Shown: positions 21,701 through 33,497, numbered from the stretch's first letter. The stretch: DNA of 64,000 nt from Spiroplasma floricola 23-6 (GCF_002813555.1 NZ_CP025057.1:744001-808000), one strand, 5' to 3'. Notes: generated from the sequence alone by a model not told the origin. Numbers and translations are program-made.

Positions 21701-23255
21701 TTTCTTTAATAACAAGATAAGCAATTAATAAAGTTAAAGACATTAATATAAATAACACAAATGCAAATATTAAAATTGATTCTCCCACTACTGGATTAAA
21801 TTTTAAAAAGTGAATATTAAAATAAGTTGCAAAGAAGTTTACAATTTGATTTTGAAGTGACAGTGTAAGAATATAGGCAAAAATTGAACCAAAAAAACTT
21901 ATAACTATTGAAGGTGATATAAAGAACATTAAAAGAGAAAAATCAGAATATCCCAATGATTTAAATGTTCCAAGTTTTGTTCTTGTCTCTTCAATTTGTT
22001 TTTTTATTATTAAAATAATAATAAAGAAACTTATTAGTACTAGAAGTATTAGTAGAAATGCGGAAAACATTCAATAAACTCAAATTACTTGTCTATAAGT
22101 TGCTGTTCTAAAATAATATTTATACTCTGTATCTCTTAAAGAATAAAATAATTTAGTATTTTTTATATTTAAATTTCCATAATTAATTCACTCTTGATTA
22201 AAAGCTCTTAAATAGGATTCTGAATTATTACTTTTATTTTTAAACTTTCCTGAAAAATAAACTTCTCTGTCTTTTTCAGATTCTGGATTTAGTTTACTAC
22301 TTGCAATATTATAAAGATAAAGTTGCATTTTACTTCCATATTCTGATTTAACATTTACTTTGCTTAAACCAAAAATTGAAGGTGCCACATACACTACTAA
22401 ATTTCTTTTTGTAGAAGGAATTGAGGAGTTAACTTCTGTAACAGGATAAACAAAATCAGCTGATGCTCCAAATCCTATTACTTGAAATCAAACTTGATCT
22501 TTATACTCACTTGCTTCAATTCCTAATTTTGAATCATTAATACTTACATCATTTCCAAAAGTTAAATTATTAATATTTTTTTTAACTAATAGTTCACTTC
22601 CATAAACATCACTTGTAAGTCTAATAATATCTCCTCTTTTAATATTATTTTTTTTAGCAAAACTTGATTGAATAATAACTTCTCTTGAAGCTAATTTAGT
22701 ATCTGAAGAAAAATATTTATCTTTTGTTTCATCTTCTAAAATAATTTTGTCCACCATTACTTTTTCTTCTTTTGTTTCTTCAAATCTTTCATCTACAATA
22801 GAAGTTTTTGTTAATGCTTTAATACTTAAATCATTATTATTTAGTTTTACACTTGAAAAAGTTCTTCCCTCTGTTCTAGATCAGCTAAAGTAACTATCTC
22901 CAGTTACAATACCTTGAGAATTTTTTATTCCCTTTCTTGATAAAGAATTTATTAAGTATTGAGAGTATAAATCTTGATTTGAGAATTTATCAATATCTTC
23001 TCCCCCAATTCAATTATGTTCATCAAAAGAGATTCTTGCAGAGTTAGCTTCATCAACTATAAAGTCATGTTGAACAGATTTATTTAATAAGTCAGTATAG
23101 CTTTTATCAACTCTATTTTGTACAACAAATATTGACATACCTGTAAGAACAGCTACTGTTACTAAAAAACTCAAAACAAGTAAATGTCCCAAATTTTTTA
23201 TATTTGTTTTAAAACCAGACTTTATTATTAAAAACATTTTACTTTTCTTTTTCAT
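18744..23255 (-). CDS. FtsX-like ABC transporter permease, 1503 aa
   Basis: A very long membrane protein, intact across 4.5 kb when TGA is Trp. A single membrane segment lies at residues about 20-45, then a large extracytoplasmic domain, a membrane cluster from about residue 395 with the FtsX-type block KKQIEETRTKLGTFKSLGYS, another near 560-590, a second large external domain (600-1320), and a C-terminal cluster with the duplicate block ATMKILGYSDKYI. This two-module FtsX/MacB-like architecture is known from Mollicute lipoprotein-linked exporters. No ATPase gene is adjacent. It starts just 2 bases after the upstream stop codon. Confidence 0.8.
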
Positions 23256-23257
23256 TA

Positions 23258-25345
23258 TTAAGAAACCTCTATACTATTTACAACAACTGATCATGATGAT
23301 TGAAAACTACTACATCCTGATCAATCTTGAAGTTTAGAAGATATCTTTATTTTTATTACAAAGTAATCAATTGAATTAGCATTTGTTTTACTAATTGAAT
23401 AATAGAAATTACTTGTAAATTTTATATTCGTACTTGATGTACAAAAAAATCCGCTTTTAAATGAAACAGGAATTGAGCTAGACTCTCTAAGAGATTTTTC
23501 TCCATTTTGATTTCCTTGTGAAAAATCATAAGAAATACTTATATTTTCTTTATCATATTTTTTTAACTCTGCTGCAGACACAGCTGATTTTGCTGACATC
23601 TTTTTAGCTTTTGTTGATAAGTTAAAATTAATATTTTTTTTACCAGCATTTATTAAACTCTCATAACTGTCTGGAATTGCATAGCGCAATTCAAAAGTAG
23701 AATCATCTGGAGTTTGATACATTGTTGGTACATCTTGTTTTGAATCAAAAGATTCTGCTGTTAAGTTTCCATTCACTGCATTTTTAAAATCAAAGTCATT
23801 AATTTTTTTAAACACTGTTTCATAAATTATTTTTACTTGTCCATAATAATTTAGTGATTTTTCTTTTGCTTTTAAATCTATACTTGTATAACTAGGTTTT
23901 GAAAAGTCCACACTATCTTCATTAAAATTTGTTCCATTTTTATCTTTGATTTTTTGAATTATATCTGAAGTTTTAATTCAATAAATTTTTCCTAAATTTT
24001 TTGTTGTTATTAAAGAAGAAATATTTTCTCTTCTAATATTAAACTTTCCATTTACAGTTCCATTGTAATTTTTTATTTTTAAATTAAATTTTACATCTTT
24101 AATTAAAATGTCATTTATTCCAAACTCTCCAATTTCAACATTACTAATAATGAAATCTGAAGCTGGCAGTTTTTTTAATAATGGATTAGATGTTTTAATA
24201 GCTTCAACAATTAACTGATCTCTTTTTAAAGTTTCTTCACTATAGTTTGAAATATTTCCAATATTTTTTTCAGTAACAATAACATTTATATCATCAATTT
24301 GGAAAGTTAAATTAATTCGATTTGCTAAATTTGGATTTGAAATAATAGCTGAATTTAAATCAAAATCTATAATAGAACTATTTACTTGACTGTATTGAGC
24401 AAATATAGGATTTAATTCTTTTACTTTTGATAAAATTGTTTCTTTATCAAGTTTATTTAAAATACCTAAATTTGTATTTTTAATTAAAGCAGCTATATCA
24501 CTTACATTATAAGTAACCATTAAAGCATTTCCTTCTTGGAAATTAACAATTTGATTATTATATTTAATTGATATGACTGCGTTTTCTGGAGTTTGTTTTG
24601 ATGTATCAGAAATTATTATTTGATATTGTTGACTAGATAAGAAGGAAGACTCTTTATTAATTTCCAAAATCTTATTTGAGATTCATGAAGAACTAATGTC
24701 ATTTGTTACTCCCAAATCTGTATTCATAAAAATTCCATCAAGTGAAATTGATTCATAAGTTAAAGTTAACTCTTCTTGTGATTCTTTTGTTTCTTTAGCT
24801 CATGTTAATTTAATTTCATTTAGTGATGATACTTTTAAATCAATATCATTAATAAAATCCATACCTGCAATATTAGGATTTAACTCTTTTATTTTTTCAA
24901 TAATTGTTGTTGATTTAATATTTTTAATTTTTCCAAGTTCTTTATTTTTAATAAGTCCATTTAAACTTGTAATTTTAAAATCAAAATCAAAAGTTCCAGT
25001 ATAATTCTCAACAGTAATTTTTATTTTTTTCAAAGTTAAAGCTTTAATATATATTTTTTTATCTTTTAATGTTGGATTAACTTCTTGTATTCTTTTAATT
25101 AATCCCTCTTCACTTATATCTGAAATTGATCCTAAATTAGATTTTAAATTTAGAACGCTTATATTTTGATAACCTTGATTACTATCTTTTACATCTTCTC
25201 CTACTTTTTTCGATTCATCTTCATCTACATTTGGATTATACTGTTCTAAACTTCTAACAAACCCTTTTACAACTAACATGCTTGGTGCTAACACTGCACC
25301 AAATCCTATTGTACAAACTCCTCCTAAAATAAGTAATTTTTTCAT
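23258..25345 (-). CDS. Membrane-anchored repeat protein, 695 aa
   Basis: Begins MKKLLILGGVCTIGFGAVL, a hydrophobic anchor or signal, but without a lipobox Cys at its end, so it is probably a membrane-anchored extracellular protein rather than a lipoprotein. At least five or six repeats of about 70-100 residues can be read, each with a start like NLGSISDISEEGLIKRIQEV or ELGKIKNIKSTTIIEKIKEL and an Asn-Pro after it. The repeats are divergent. It lies directly before the giant permease gene and is probably co-transcribed. It may be a surface adhesin-like or accessory protein; no family recognised. Confidence 0.7.
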
Positions 25346-25409
25346 AATTCACACTCTTTCTTAATTTTTTTAAAAAATATAAGCAAGAACAATTCCTTTT
25401 TTAAAAAAA

Positions 25410-26099
25410 TTAAGCAAGTGGAATAATACTTTTCTTTTTAATTAACAGTAAAATTTTGTTTTTCATAAATACATAATTTAAAAATATAAAGTAATCGTTA
25501 AAGAATTCAAATACTTTATTTATTTGTTTAATAATTTTTTTAGTTTCTTTTTTAAATATTGGTCTAATTCGTCTAATAAAAAATAATGGCAAATCAAAAA
25601 TAAAGAAATTAATTGGTTCAAAATCAATTAAAGGATTTCTTTTCTTAAGTATTTTGTAAATAATCATCATTATTACTAAAGAAACAATTAGAATGAAATT
25701 CATTGAAAATAATATAAAAATAGTTACTAACTGATCATTGTTTGATTCAGCTATTTCCTTATTTTTAAAAAAGAATATAGTAATAAAAAGAACTAAAGGA
25801 ATTACTACTAAAACAACTTTAAAAATAAAAATTGAATCAACTCTTTTTTTATAAAGCTTTATAAAATTTCTTCAATCTATTTCTTTATTTTTAATTGTGA
25901 GAAGAATTGATAAAAGATTTATAAATAAATACGCTAGTAAACAAGTTAAAAAAAAGTTATTAATTAATACTTTATTTGCAAATAAAAAAGAGTTATTTTT
26001 ATAAAGTAATAAAAATAATATATAAATTACAATTAGTGAGTAAGATATAAGCAAAGAAAAAGTTTGTTTTGGATTAAATAATTTTATCTTCGACAGCAT
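25410..26099 (-). CDS. Membrane protein, 229 aa
   Basis: An integral membrane protein with about four hydrophobic segments (for example LLISYSLIVIYILFLLLY and MNFILIVSLVIMMIIY) and a basic C-terminal part. No family recognised. AGGAGTTGAAAGAG precedes the ATG. It is the first gene of the probable operon with the repeat protein, giant permease and lipoprotein (25.4-16.7 kb). Confidence 0.6.
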
Positions 26100-26259
26100 A
26101 TCTCTTTCAACTCCTATTGCTTTAATATTTTTAAGATTTTAACACTATAATTTTGTAAAACTTTTTTTGTATATAAAAATCCTTTTATATAATTATTTTT
26201 AGTTTAAAAATCTTTTAATTCTACTTTTTATATGCTTAAATATATATTTAAAACCTAAA

Positions 26260-26296
26260 TAAAAAAACCTTTGTATTTAACAAAGGTTTTTTTGTT
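26260..26296 (-). terminator. Rho-independent terminator of EIIB gene
   Basis: AAAAAAACCTTTG / CAAAGGTTTTTTT hairpin with a 7-base loop, about 55 bases downstream of the EIIB stop codon, with A/T tracts on both sides. Confidence 0.8.
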
Positions 26297-26349
26297 TTAA
26301 ATTAATTTTAATAAAAAAAGTTTAATTTTTTTTATTAATTTCATTATTA

Positions 26350-26592
26350 TTATTCAGATTTTGCTAAAAATAAACTTTGAATCTCATTTGCAACATGCTC
26401 AACATCAGTTCCTATAATTAATTGTAGACCTTGATCACCAAGTCTTTTTAAACCATAAATTCCCAAAGCCTTTAGTTCTTTATCTTCAATTCCTTCTTTA
26501 TTGTTTTTAAGAGTCAATCTTAATCTTGTACTGCAATTCTCTACTTTTAAAATATTGTCTAATTTAACAATATCTACAATACTTTTTGCCAT
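26350..26592 (-). CDS. Stand-alone PTS EIIB domain, copy 1
   Basis: An 80-residue glucose-family EIIB domain made as a separate protein. The phosphoryl-acceptor Cys20 lies in ENCSTRLRLT, and LKRLGDQGLQLIIG is the usual C-terminal block. In most species EIIB is fused to EIIC; here it follows the EIIC gene by 28 bases and should pass phosphate from EIIA to the sugar bound by that EIIC. A nearly identical copy occurs at 35688-35957. Confidence 0.85.
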   Translation of the reverse strand: MAKSIVDIVKLDNILKVENCSTRLRLTLKNNKEGIEDKELKALGIYGLKRLGDQGLQLIIGTDVEHVANEIQSLFLAKSE

Positions 26593-26620
26593 TTTATTAT
26601 ATTTATTTTTATCTTTTATT

Positions 26621-28294
26621 TTATTTATTATCTTTTATTTCCATTTCTTCTTCCCGTCCAGGAGTTAGAATATTCATTTTTTTAATAAGTATATTAAATG
26701 TAAAGAAATATGTAGGAAATGCTAAACCAGCTAAAACAAACATTCATAAGGGATTTGATAAAATACCATAAATAGGTCCATTTATTATTCTTTCATATTT
26801 GCTCATAGCCCATGAGTTTGAAAATGAAATAGCATAATCAATAAATCCTCCACTAAATCCAAATCCAATATGCATGTGCATAGCAATTGCAATAGATGCA
26901 AAAATTGCAGTATATAGAGCATTAATCACTAATAAGATAGGTCCAACAAAAATAAAAGAAAAAACCAAAGGTTCATCAATTCCAGTTAAAGCAGCAACTA
27001 TAGCTACTCCTGCTAAAAATGATATGACCTCTTTTCGATTTTCCTTTTTAGCTGAATAAATCATTGCTAGTGCAGCTCCTGGTAATCCACCTCAAAACAT
27101 TGGAAAGTAACCTGTTTGAAAATTTCCAGAAACCATAGATTTTTGAAAAGCATTTATATCTCCAAATATTGTAAAACAAGGGACATTATTTGTTGTTGTC
27201 AATATTACATTATTTGGAATTGCACACATTTGTATTGAAAAATACTGATTAAAGTTTTGGTTTGTAATAGAAACTTGTCCAAAAATTGAGTTTGAAATTT
27301 GATTCATTACATCTAAGCCAGTTGAAGAAAGTATTGTTGAACTTTTTAGTAATGGATTTTCATACATGTTATTAAATAATACTACTTTTCCATTAAAATC
27401 AACAATAAAACCATTTATTGGCATTTGAAATCATAGAAAAGTATTAATGATATGATGTAAACCTGTTGGTTGAACAAGTCGATTTAATAGTGCATAAAGA
27501 AATGCTCCAGGTATTGGTATTGCTCAAGAATCACCACTTGAAACCAGCTTTCCAAAATTAATTAAGGAATACTGAAATCATGGTCAAATAATGGCAAACA
27601 TAAATGCTATTGGAATTGATAAGACCATAGCTACTATTGGAGCAAATCTTCTTCCTCCAAAAAATGATAATGCTTGAGGTAGTTTAACACTTTTAAATTT
27701 ATTATATGCTCAAGCACTTAAACACCCTGAAACAATACCTCCCAAAACACCAATATTTAATATATAAGTACCACCAATTATCTCGAGTTTATTTTTAATT
27801 TCTCCATATTTTGGAACATAAAATAAACTCGACAAAGACCCCGCTAGTTCCGGTCCATTATTGCCTGTTTTATAGAAATCAAATGTAATTACATCATCAT
27901 AAAATAATTTTGGAAGACAATTTCTACCAAGAAGTCCTGTCAAAATTAAGTAAAATCCTGCACCAATAAGAGCTGCTTCACCTCTTTGATCTTTTGCAAG
28001 ACCAAATGCTATACCTATTGCAAATAATAAGGGTAAATTATCAAAAATAACTAAACCTGGTTTTTGTATTATAAAACCAATTCACCATCCAACATTATGA
28101 ACTGTTTGACTATTGAGTTCCATTGCCAAAGACCCAAAACGATTTAAAAAAGCAGCAAAAGGTAACAGTGCAATTGGATACATTAAAGATTTACCAAGAC
28201 TTTGTAATTTAATCAAAAAACTTCCTGCAAATTTTTTTTTAATAGATTTGTGTTTTTGATTATTTACTTCTTGTTTTCTATTAAACGTATTCAT
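26621..28294 (-). CDS. PTS EIIC, glucose/GlcNAc family
   Basis: A 557-residue membrane permease with ten or so membrane segments. The glucose-family landmarks are GRRFAPIVA, QPTGLHHIINTF and TGIDEPLVFSFIFVGPIL. It lacks an EIIB domain, which is encoded by the next gene. The substrate is probably glucose, N-acetylglucosamine or a related hexose; it cannot be fixed from sequence alone. AAAGGAGT precedes the ATG. A long palindrome lies about 70 bases upstream and may control it, together with the DeoR-type gene next to it. Confidence 0.82.
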
Positions 28295-28669
28295 TTGTAC
28301 TCCTTTCTACAAAAATTTTATTTTATTTTCAAAACTTTATTTTACTTTGCTTTAAAAAATGTGAAAAAAAATGGAATTGTTTCCATTTTTTTTCATTATT
28401 TGTTATTTCAACTATAAACATCAAAATATAAAAGAACATAATTAATATTAAAAAGATAAATAAATATATTTAATTAGTTAGTTAATCTACTTTTAAAAAA
28501 TTTTAAAACATTACATTTTTATAAATTAAATTTTTCAAAACTCTAGTAAAAGTTTCTTTAAAATTTTTTAAAAAAGTTTTTTTATCTTTCAATAATATCT
28601 ACTTTTATTTTTAAATTTGCAATTGGCAACTATATTTATTTAAATGTATTAAACTTTATATATTTTTTA
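28295..28669. other. Intergenic region between PTS and regulator genes
   Basis: AT-rich, no reading frame of note. It holds the palindrome at 28363-28394 and presumably the promoter of the EIIC-EIIB operon. Confidence 0.4.
28363..28394. promoter_or_regulatory. Palindrome, possible operator or terminator
   Basis: Perfect 14-base arms, GAAAAAAAATGGAA and its complement, with a 4-base loop. It is placed about 70 bases before the EIIC start codon and 275 bases after the DeoR stop codon. The core TGGAA-TTGT-TTCCA could be an operator; the T tracts could also make it the terminator of the DeoR gene. Confidence 0.45.
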
Positions 28670-29458
28670 TTAGAATTCATTTTCTTGTTCTATCATAGAG
28701 TAAATAATTTTTTTAGGTTCTAAAAAATCATTAAAATTATTATTATCTGAAAAATCTGTTACTAGTATATCTATTTCTTTAATATTCATAAAACCAGCTC
28801 CAACTTTTTTCATAAACTTTGTTGAGTCTACTAATAAAATTTTTTTACATGACTTTGTCATAACTTCTTTTAGAATGTTTGCCTCTGGAATAAAATTATC
28901 ATAGATATTTCCTTTGCAATCAACAGAAAAACAACTAAAGAAAGTATGTGAGAATTTAATTCCCTCTAAATATTTCTTTGCATCTTTATTTCAAAAAACT
29001 TGACTGTTCTCTCTAAATATTCCCCCTATTAAAAGAATATCTTTTACGTTATCATTTTTTCAACCTTCCAAAAAAACAGGAAATGAATTTGTTACAAGTA
29101 GTTTTATTTTTCTATTTATTTTTCTAACAAAAGCTTCAACTGTTGTTCCTGGACCACAAAAAATATTGTCACATTTTTCTAATAGTTTTATAGCTTCTTT
29201 TGCTATATTTTCTTTTTTATTAATTTCTTTATATTTCTGTTCAGATCTTAGAATTAAATTTTTATCATCTTCAATGGATTTAATTAATCCAAAAAATATA
29301 TTTATTTTACATTCATTTTCTAATTCCTTTAGATCTCTTCTAGCTGTAGAAGAGTTTATATTGAAATCACTGATATAATTAAGAATTACTTTAGTTTCAA
29401 TTACTTTTTCAATATTTATTTTTTTTAATAGTAATTCTTTTCGCTTAACTTTATGCAT
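28670..29458 (-). CDS. DeoR-family transcriptional regulator
   Basis: A 262-residue regulator. The N-terminal helix-turn-helix ends in SSTARRDLKELE (near residues 40-51), the hallmark of DeoR proteins. The C-terminal domain carries the sugar-phosphate sensing blocks CGPGTTVEAF, LLIGGIF and LLVDSTKF. The ATG at 29458 is preceded by AAAGGGAG; a TTG further upstream is less likely. It is encoded just upstream of the glucose-family PTS genes and is the natural candidate to regulate them. Confidence 0.82.
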
Positions 29459-29609
29459 AATTTCTCCCTTTATTTGCAATTATAGAACTTTATAATTAAT
29501 TAGATTTCAAACAAAGTGGAAATATTTTAAAAAAAATGAAACTTTTTGCTTTTTTTCAAAAATTAAATTCTGACAACTCTAAAATATCAAATTTACTTTT
29601 TAATAATTT

Positions 29610-29775
29610 TTATAATATACAAATTATTAAATAACTTCATCAATTGAAAGCATTACAAATTTTATTTAACCTTTCAGTTTTATCTACTTCAATTTCATCT
29701 TCAAATAATATTTATTTATTTCTTCAAAGTTAAACTTTGCAAGTATAAAAAATTCTTTTTGAAGAGTTTTAATTA
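29610..29775 (-). pseudogene. Frameshifted gene remnant
   Basis: Minus-strand readings TLQKEFFILAKFNFEEINKY and then, in another frame, EDEIEVDKTERLNKICNAFN followed by two TGA Trp codons and a TAA stop at 29610. One frameshift separates them. The composition is clearly protein-like. Original family unknown. Confidence 0.45.
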
Positions 29776-30165
29776 TCAAGTTTTCTAGTTAAATTTTTTT
29801 CTTACTACCCTAAATAATATTTTATTTCATCTTTATTTTTGAAAATCAATAAATATGAAAAAATAATTAATATTAATTATTTATAATAAATATAATCTTT
29901 TTTTCAATAAGATAGTAAATATTTACTAAGAAAAAAGTTTCTTTATTAAAAATAAAATATTTTATATCTTTTTTACACTCATATAATTATTAAGGTAGTA
30001 ATGATTTTAATTTTAAAGAGAAAAAAATTTTTTTAATCAAATAAGAAATTTTAATTTTTAAATTTTATAAAATTAAATCTTAATGTTTATAAATTAGTAA
30101 AATTTAAAAAACTTTTTAAATTTAAAAGAAAATAAAAATTGTTTTATGATAAATTTAAATAAATA

Positions 30166-30194
30166 AAAAAAACTATTTTTTATAATAGTTTTTG
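30166..30194 (-). terminator. Terminator of the second DeoR gene
   Basis: AAAAACTAT / ATAGTTTTT hairpin with flanking A and T tracts, 45 bases beyond the DeoR stop codon. Confidence 0.65.
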
Positions 30195-30238
30195 ATAATT
30201 AATTACTATAATTTCATAATTTATAAAACATATTTGTT

Positions 30239-30976
30239 TTATTTATTGAAAATATATTTTTTTTCATAACTCAAAGGTAAGTTTTCACTAATTAAATATG
30301 TTTCTTTTTCAACATCAACTTTAATTTTATTTTTAGAATTAAATTTTGATGAATCCATTAGAATGTAGCTTCTTAATGAATTTTTAATAACTTTTTCTTT
30401 TATCATTGCTTCTTCAATATTTGTAGTGTAGAAATCATTTTTATATAAATTATTCATTCCTAAAAAAGCCTTATCAAAATTAAAGTTATCTAGAAATTTT
30501 AAAGCTAATTCACCAGCTGTTGCATGAGTTGTAGGAATAATTGTTCCTCCAACTAAACAAACTGAAATATCATTTTCTAATAATTCTAAAGCAATTGAAT
30601 AACCATTGGTAACAACTTGTATATTTTTTCCAATTAAATAATTTATCATTTTTTTAGTTGTTGTTCCTGTATCAATAAATATTAAATCATTTTCTTCAAT
30701 TAATGTTGATGCAAAACTAGCAATTTGATTTTTAGCCTCAATATTTAATGATTCTTTTTCTTCATCAAAGTATTCTCTAATTGTTTGTTGATTATTACTA
30801 ATGGATCTTGCTCCACCATAAACTTTTATCAAACGACCTTCTAATTGCAATTCATTTATATCCATAATAATTGTTTGAATTGTTGAATTTGTTAATTCAG
30901 ATAATGTAATATTTTTCATAAAGCCATTTTTATTTAATAACTCAACAATTAATTCTCTTCTTTCATCTTTTAGCAA
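30239..30976 (-). CDS. DeoR-family transcriptional regulator
   Basis: A 245-residue regulator. The helix-turn-helix is unusual (TNSTIQTIIMDINELQ instead of the standard STxRRDL), followed by the wing GRLIKVYGGAR typical of DeoR. The sensing domain has FIDTGTTTKK, VTNGYSIA, VGGTI and LMDSSKF. The start is a TTG at 30976, preceded by GGAGG. It lies downstream of the HAD and sugar-phosphate transporter genes and may control them. A decayed paralogue lies at about 39236-39717. Confidence 0.82.
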   Translation of the reverse strand: MLKDERRELIVELLNKNGFMKNITLSELTNSTIQTIIMDINELQLEGRLIKVYGGARSISNNQQTIREYFDEEKESLNIEAKNQIASFASTLIEENDLIFIDTGTTTKKMINYLIGKNIQVVTNGYSIALELLENDISVCLVGGTIIPTTHATAGELALKFLDNFNFDKAFLGMNNLYKNDFYTTNIEEAMIKEKVIKNSLRSYILMDSSKFNSKNKIKVDVEKETYLISENLPLSYEKKYIFNK

Positions 30977-31143
30977 AAACTTAATCCTCCATACTTATTA
31001 ATATAATAAACTTTTATTTCTTTTAGTAAAGCAAAAAAAATTATAATTATTAAAAAGTAAAATTAAACATATAATCATTCAGTTTTTGGAATTAAATTTA
31101 TATTCTCCATTTTCATCATTTTTATTTATAGAAAAATATATAA

Positions 31144-31175
31144 AATAAAAACTTTGTATTATATACAAAGCTCTT
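31144..31175 (-). terminator. Terminator of the HAD gene
   Basis: CTTTGTAT-AT-ATACAAAG hairpin followed on the minus strand by TTTTTATTTT, immediately after the HAD stop codon. Confidence 0.75.
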
Positions 31176-31179
31176 CTTT

Positions 31180-31986
31180 TTATTTTATATATTTTTCTAT
31201 TTCATGCACTGATTCAATACTATATTTTACACATTCAAATAACTTTTTATTTGTTAACTCTGATTTTATTAAAAATGAATTATCATTAAATAACAACATT
31301 TCTTTATCATTTGGTCCATCACCAATTGTATAAATATCTTTAGAATCTATTTCAAAAGTTTGTGCTAATTTTTTAATTCCATAATCTTTTCCTGCATCTT
31401 TGTGAACTACTTCTATTGTTTGATTTGTAATCATTAAAACTCTTAAATCTTTAAAGTTTTTTTCAAAATAATCTGTTACTTCTTTTACATCATTGATATG
31501 ACATGCAATTTGAAAAGATATTACATTTTCATCTTCTAACAGTTCATTGAAATTTTTACAATTATCTGTTCCTAAAAACTCTTGATAATTAAAATTATCA
31601 TTTCTAATGACTCCCTTTGGCAAGACATTAATCATTTTTCTTGCTTGAGGTGTACAATATGAAACTTCTCATCGATTTAATTCATCTTTAACAAAATTCC
31701 ATAATTTCTTTCTAGTTTCAAGATCTATTTCTAAAGAATAAAGTACTTTATTTTCTTTTCTAGAATATCCCATTGTTCCATCACAGCAAACTAATAAATC
31801 TAAATCAATATCATTTAACTCAAATAATTTATTCATTTCTCTAGGAATTCTTCCTGTGTTTATAATAAATTCATTGCCTTTTTTTTGTCATTCTTTTACA
31901 AATTGTAAATCTTGTTGAGTGATTTTATCATCTCGTGTTTTACACAAAGTTCCATCATAGTCTGAAAAAATTCATTTTCTAGTCAT
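31180..31986 (-). CDS. HAD-family sugar-phosphatase (Cof type)
   Basis: A 268-residue haloacid-dehalogenase-like hydrolase. Motif I is DYDGT (nucleophile Asp9, acid Asp11), motif II lies in INTGR, and motif IV is GDGPNDKEML; the middle cap insertion makes it Cof/type IIB. Such enzymes remove phosphate from sugar phosphates. It follows the phosphate-ester transporter gene by 60 bases on the same strand, so a role in handling the imported phosphorylated sugar is plausible. The substrate is not evident. Confidence 0.8.
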
Positions 31987-32046
31987 ACTTTAATTCCTTT
32001 CAAAATATTTTTTATAAACCTATTTAATTTTATATAAAATTAAATA

Positions 32047-33447
32047 TTATTGTGATAATTTTACTTTAAATAATGGAATTAACACTAATGCAGCAACAAA
32101 ACCAGATATTGCAACAAAACCAAATACTCAGTTATAACCTAAATGCATTAAGCCCATTCCTACAATTATTTTAGACATGATAGCATCTCCTGCATAACCT
32201 GCAATACCAAGTAATCCCCCTGCAGTTGAAACAACTCTTCAATGAGAAACTTCTGCAACCATAATTGGTAAAAAACATTGTGGAATAAAAATAACTCCAG
32301 CTATTAGTAAAAATACAATTATTAATGCTTCATTATCATTTGCCAATAGTCAAAAACCAAGCAAAGAACCAGTTGCTATTAAAATAACAATAAATGTTAT
32401 TGGAGCAAATCTTTTTAAATATTTATTTGCAGTTAATCCAATTACTAGTGTAAATAAAAGTCCTCCTCAATCAAACATTGAGTATAGAAACGCTGCACTA
32501 CTTTGTTTGTCAAAGTGTTTTTCATTAATTAAATAATCCAATGATCAATCACTTAATGCCATTCTTAGAGTATAAATACACAAATTTGAAATAAACAATA
32601 GTCAAACATATTTATTTTTTAAAACATATTTAACAAAAAAGTAACCTCATTTTTTATTATCTTCATTAATATCTTCTTGTGTTTTTTCTCTTTTAGCTCC
32701 AATTAACTCCATTTTGTAATAGTCTTTTAATGGAGGCAAACCAACTGTTTCTGGTCTGTCTTTAATAAAAAATATTAAAAAGATTCCCATAAGTATACTA
32801 ATAATACTTGGTAATAGAAAATAGCCCATATAACTTCCATTTAAATATTTGCTAAATAAAGTTTGTGAACCTAATATTAAAAATGTTGCCAAAGCACTTC
32901 CAATATTGTGTGCTACATTTCAGCTAATAATTCTTGTTCTTCTTTGTTTATTTGGAAATCAGTTATAAAAAAACCTAACTGATGGAGTTGCTCCTAAACT
33001 GTGAATAAAACCAATTGCTACTTGAATAACACAACTTAAAATAATTGGTGTCAATATCATAGAAGCATTAAGTCAAGATAAACCTAAAAGTAAATTTAAA
33101 CCCCCTGCTCCTATTAACCCTATTCCTAACAGTCACTTGTTGGACTTTGTATCAGATAATGGTGAAGATACAAATTTTGCAATTCCATATGATATAGCAA
33201 AAACTAAACCAACTGTGGCAAATTGAGTACTGCTAAGAACACCATCTGTCATTAAAATAGTTCCAAATATTGTTCATTGTTTTCTAGTTAAATAAAATAC
33301 CATGTAACTTACAAATACAGTTCAAAAAACTTTCTCTTGATTGTATTTGTATTCTTTTTTTATAACAAAATCATAGAGATTTTCTTCTGTTATTAAATCT
33401 CTTTCATTTTTTTCTGCTAAAAAATTTTTAAAACTCTTTTTCTTCAT
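32047..33447 (-). CDS. MFS sugar-phosphate / glycerol-3-phosphate transporter
   Basis: A 466-residue 12-segment transporter of the organophosphate:phosphate antiporter family (GlpT/UhpT type). Family-like features are FYLTRKQWTIFG in the first segments, FNNWFPNKQRRTRIISWN-like sequence (read as FYNWFPNKQRR) after segment 4, and RPETVGLPPLKDYY in the central loop. It should exchange a phosphorylated C3 or C6 compound for phosphate. AAAGGAGT precedes the ATG. A HAD phosphatase gene lies directly downstream and a DeoR gene after it. Confidence 0.8.
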
Positions 33448-33497
33448 TATTTTTAAAACTCCTTTAAAATTTATTTTACTTGCCTTATATAAGTTTT

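Larger units (their letters stand above)
29459..30238. other. Long AT-rich intergenic region with a gene remnant
   Basis: A 780-base stretch. It holds a frameshifted remnant (29610-29775) and a terminator (30166-30194). The rest, from about 29830 to 30160, is extremely AT-rich and shows no reading frame, repeat array or RNA gene that I can see. Confidence 0.4.
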
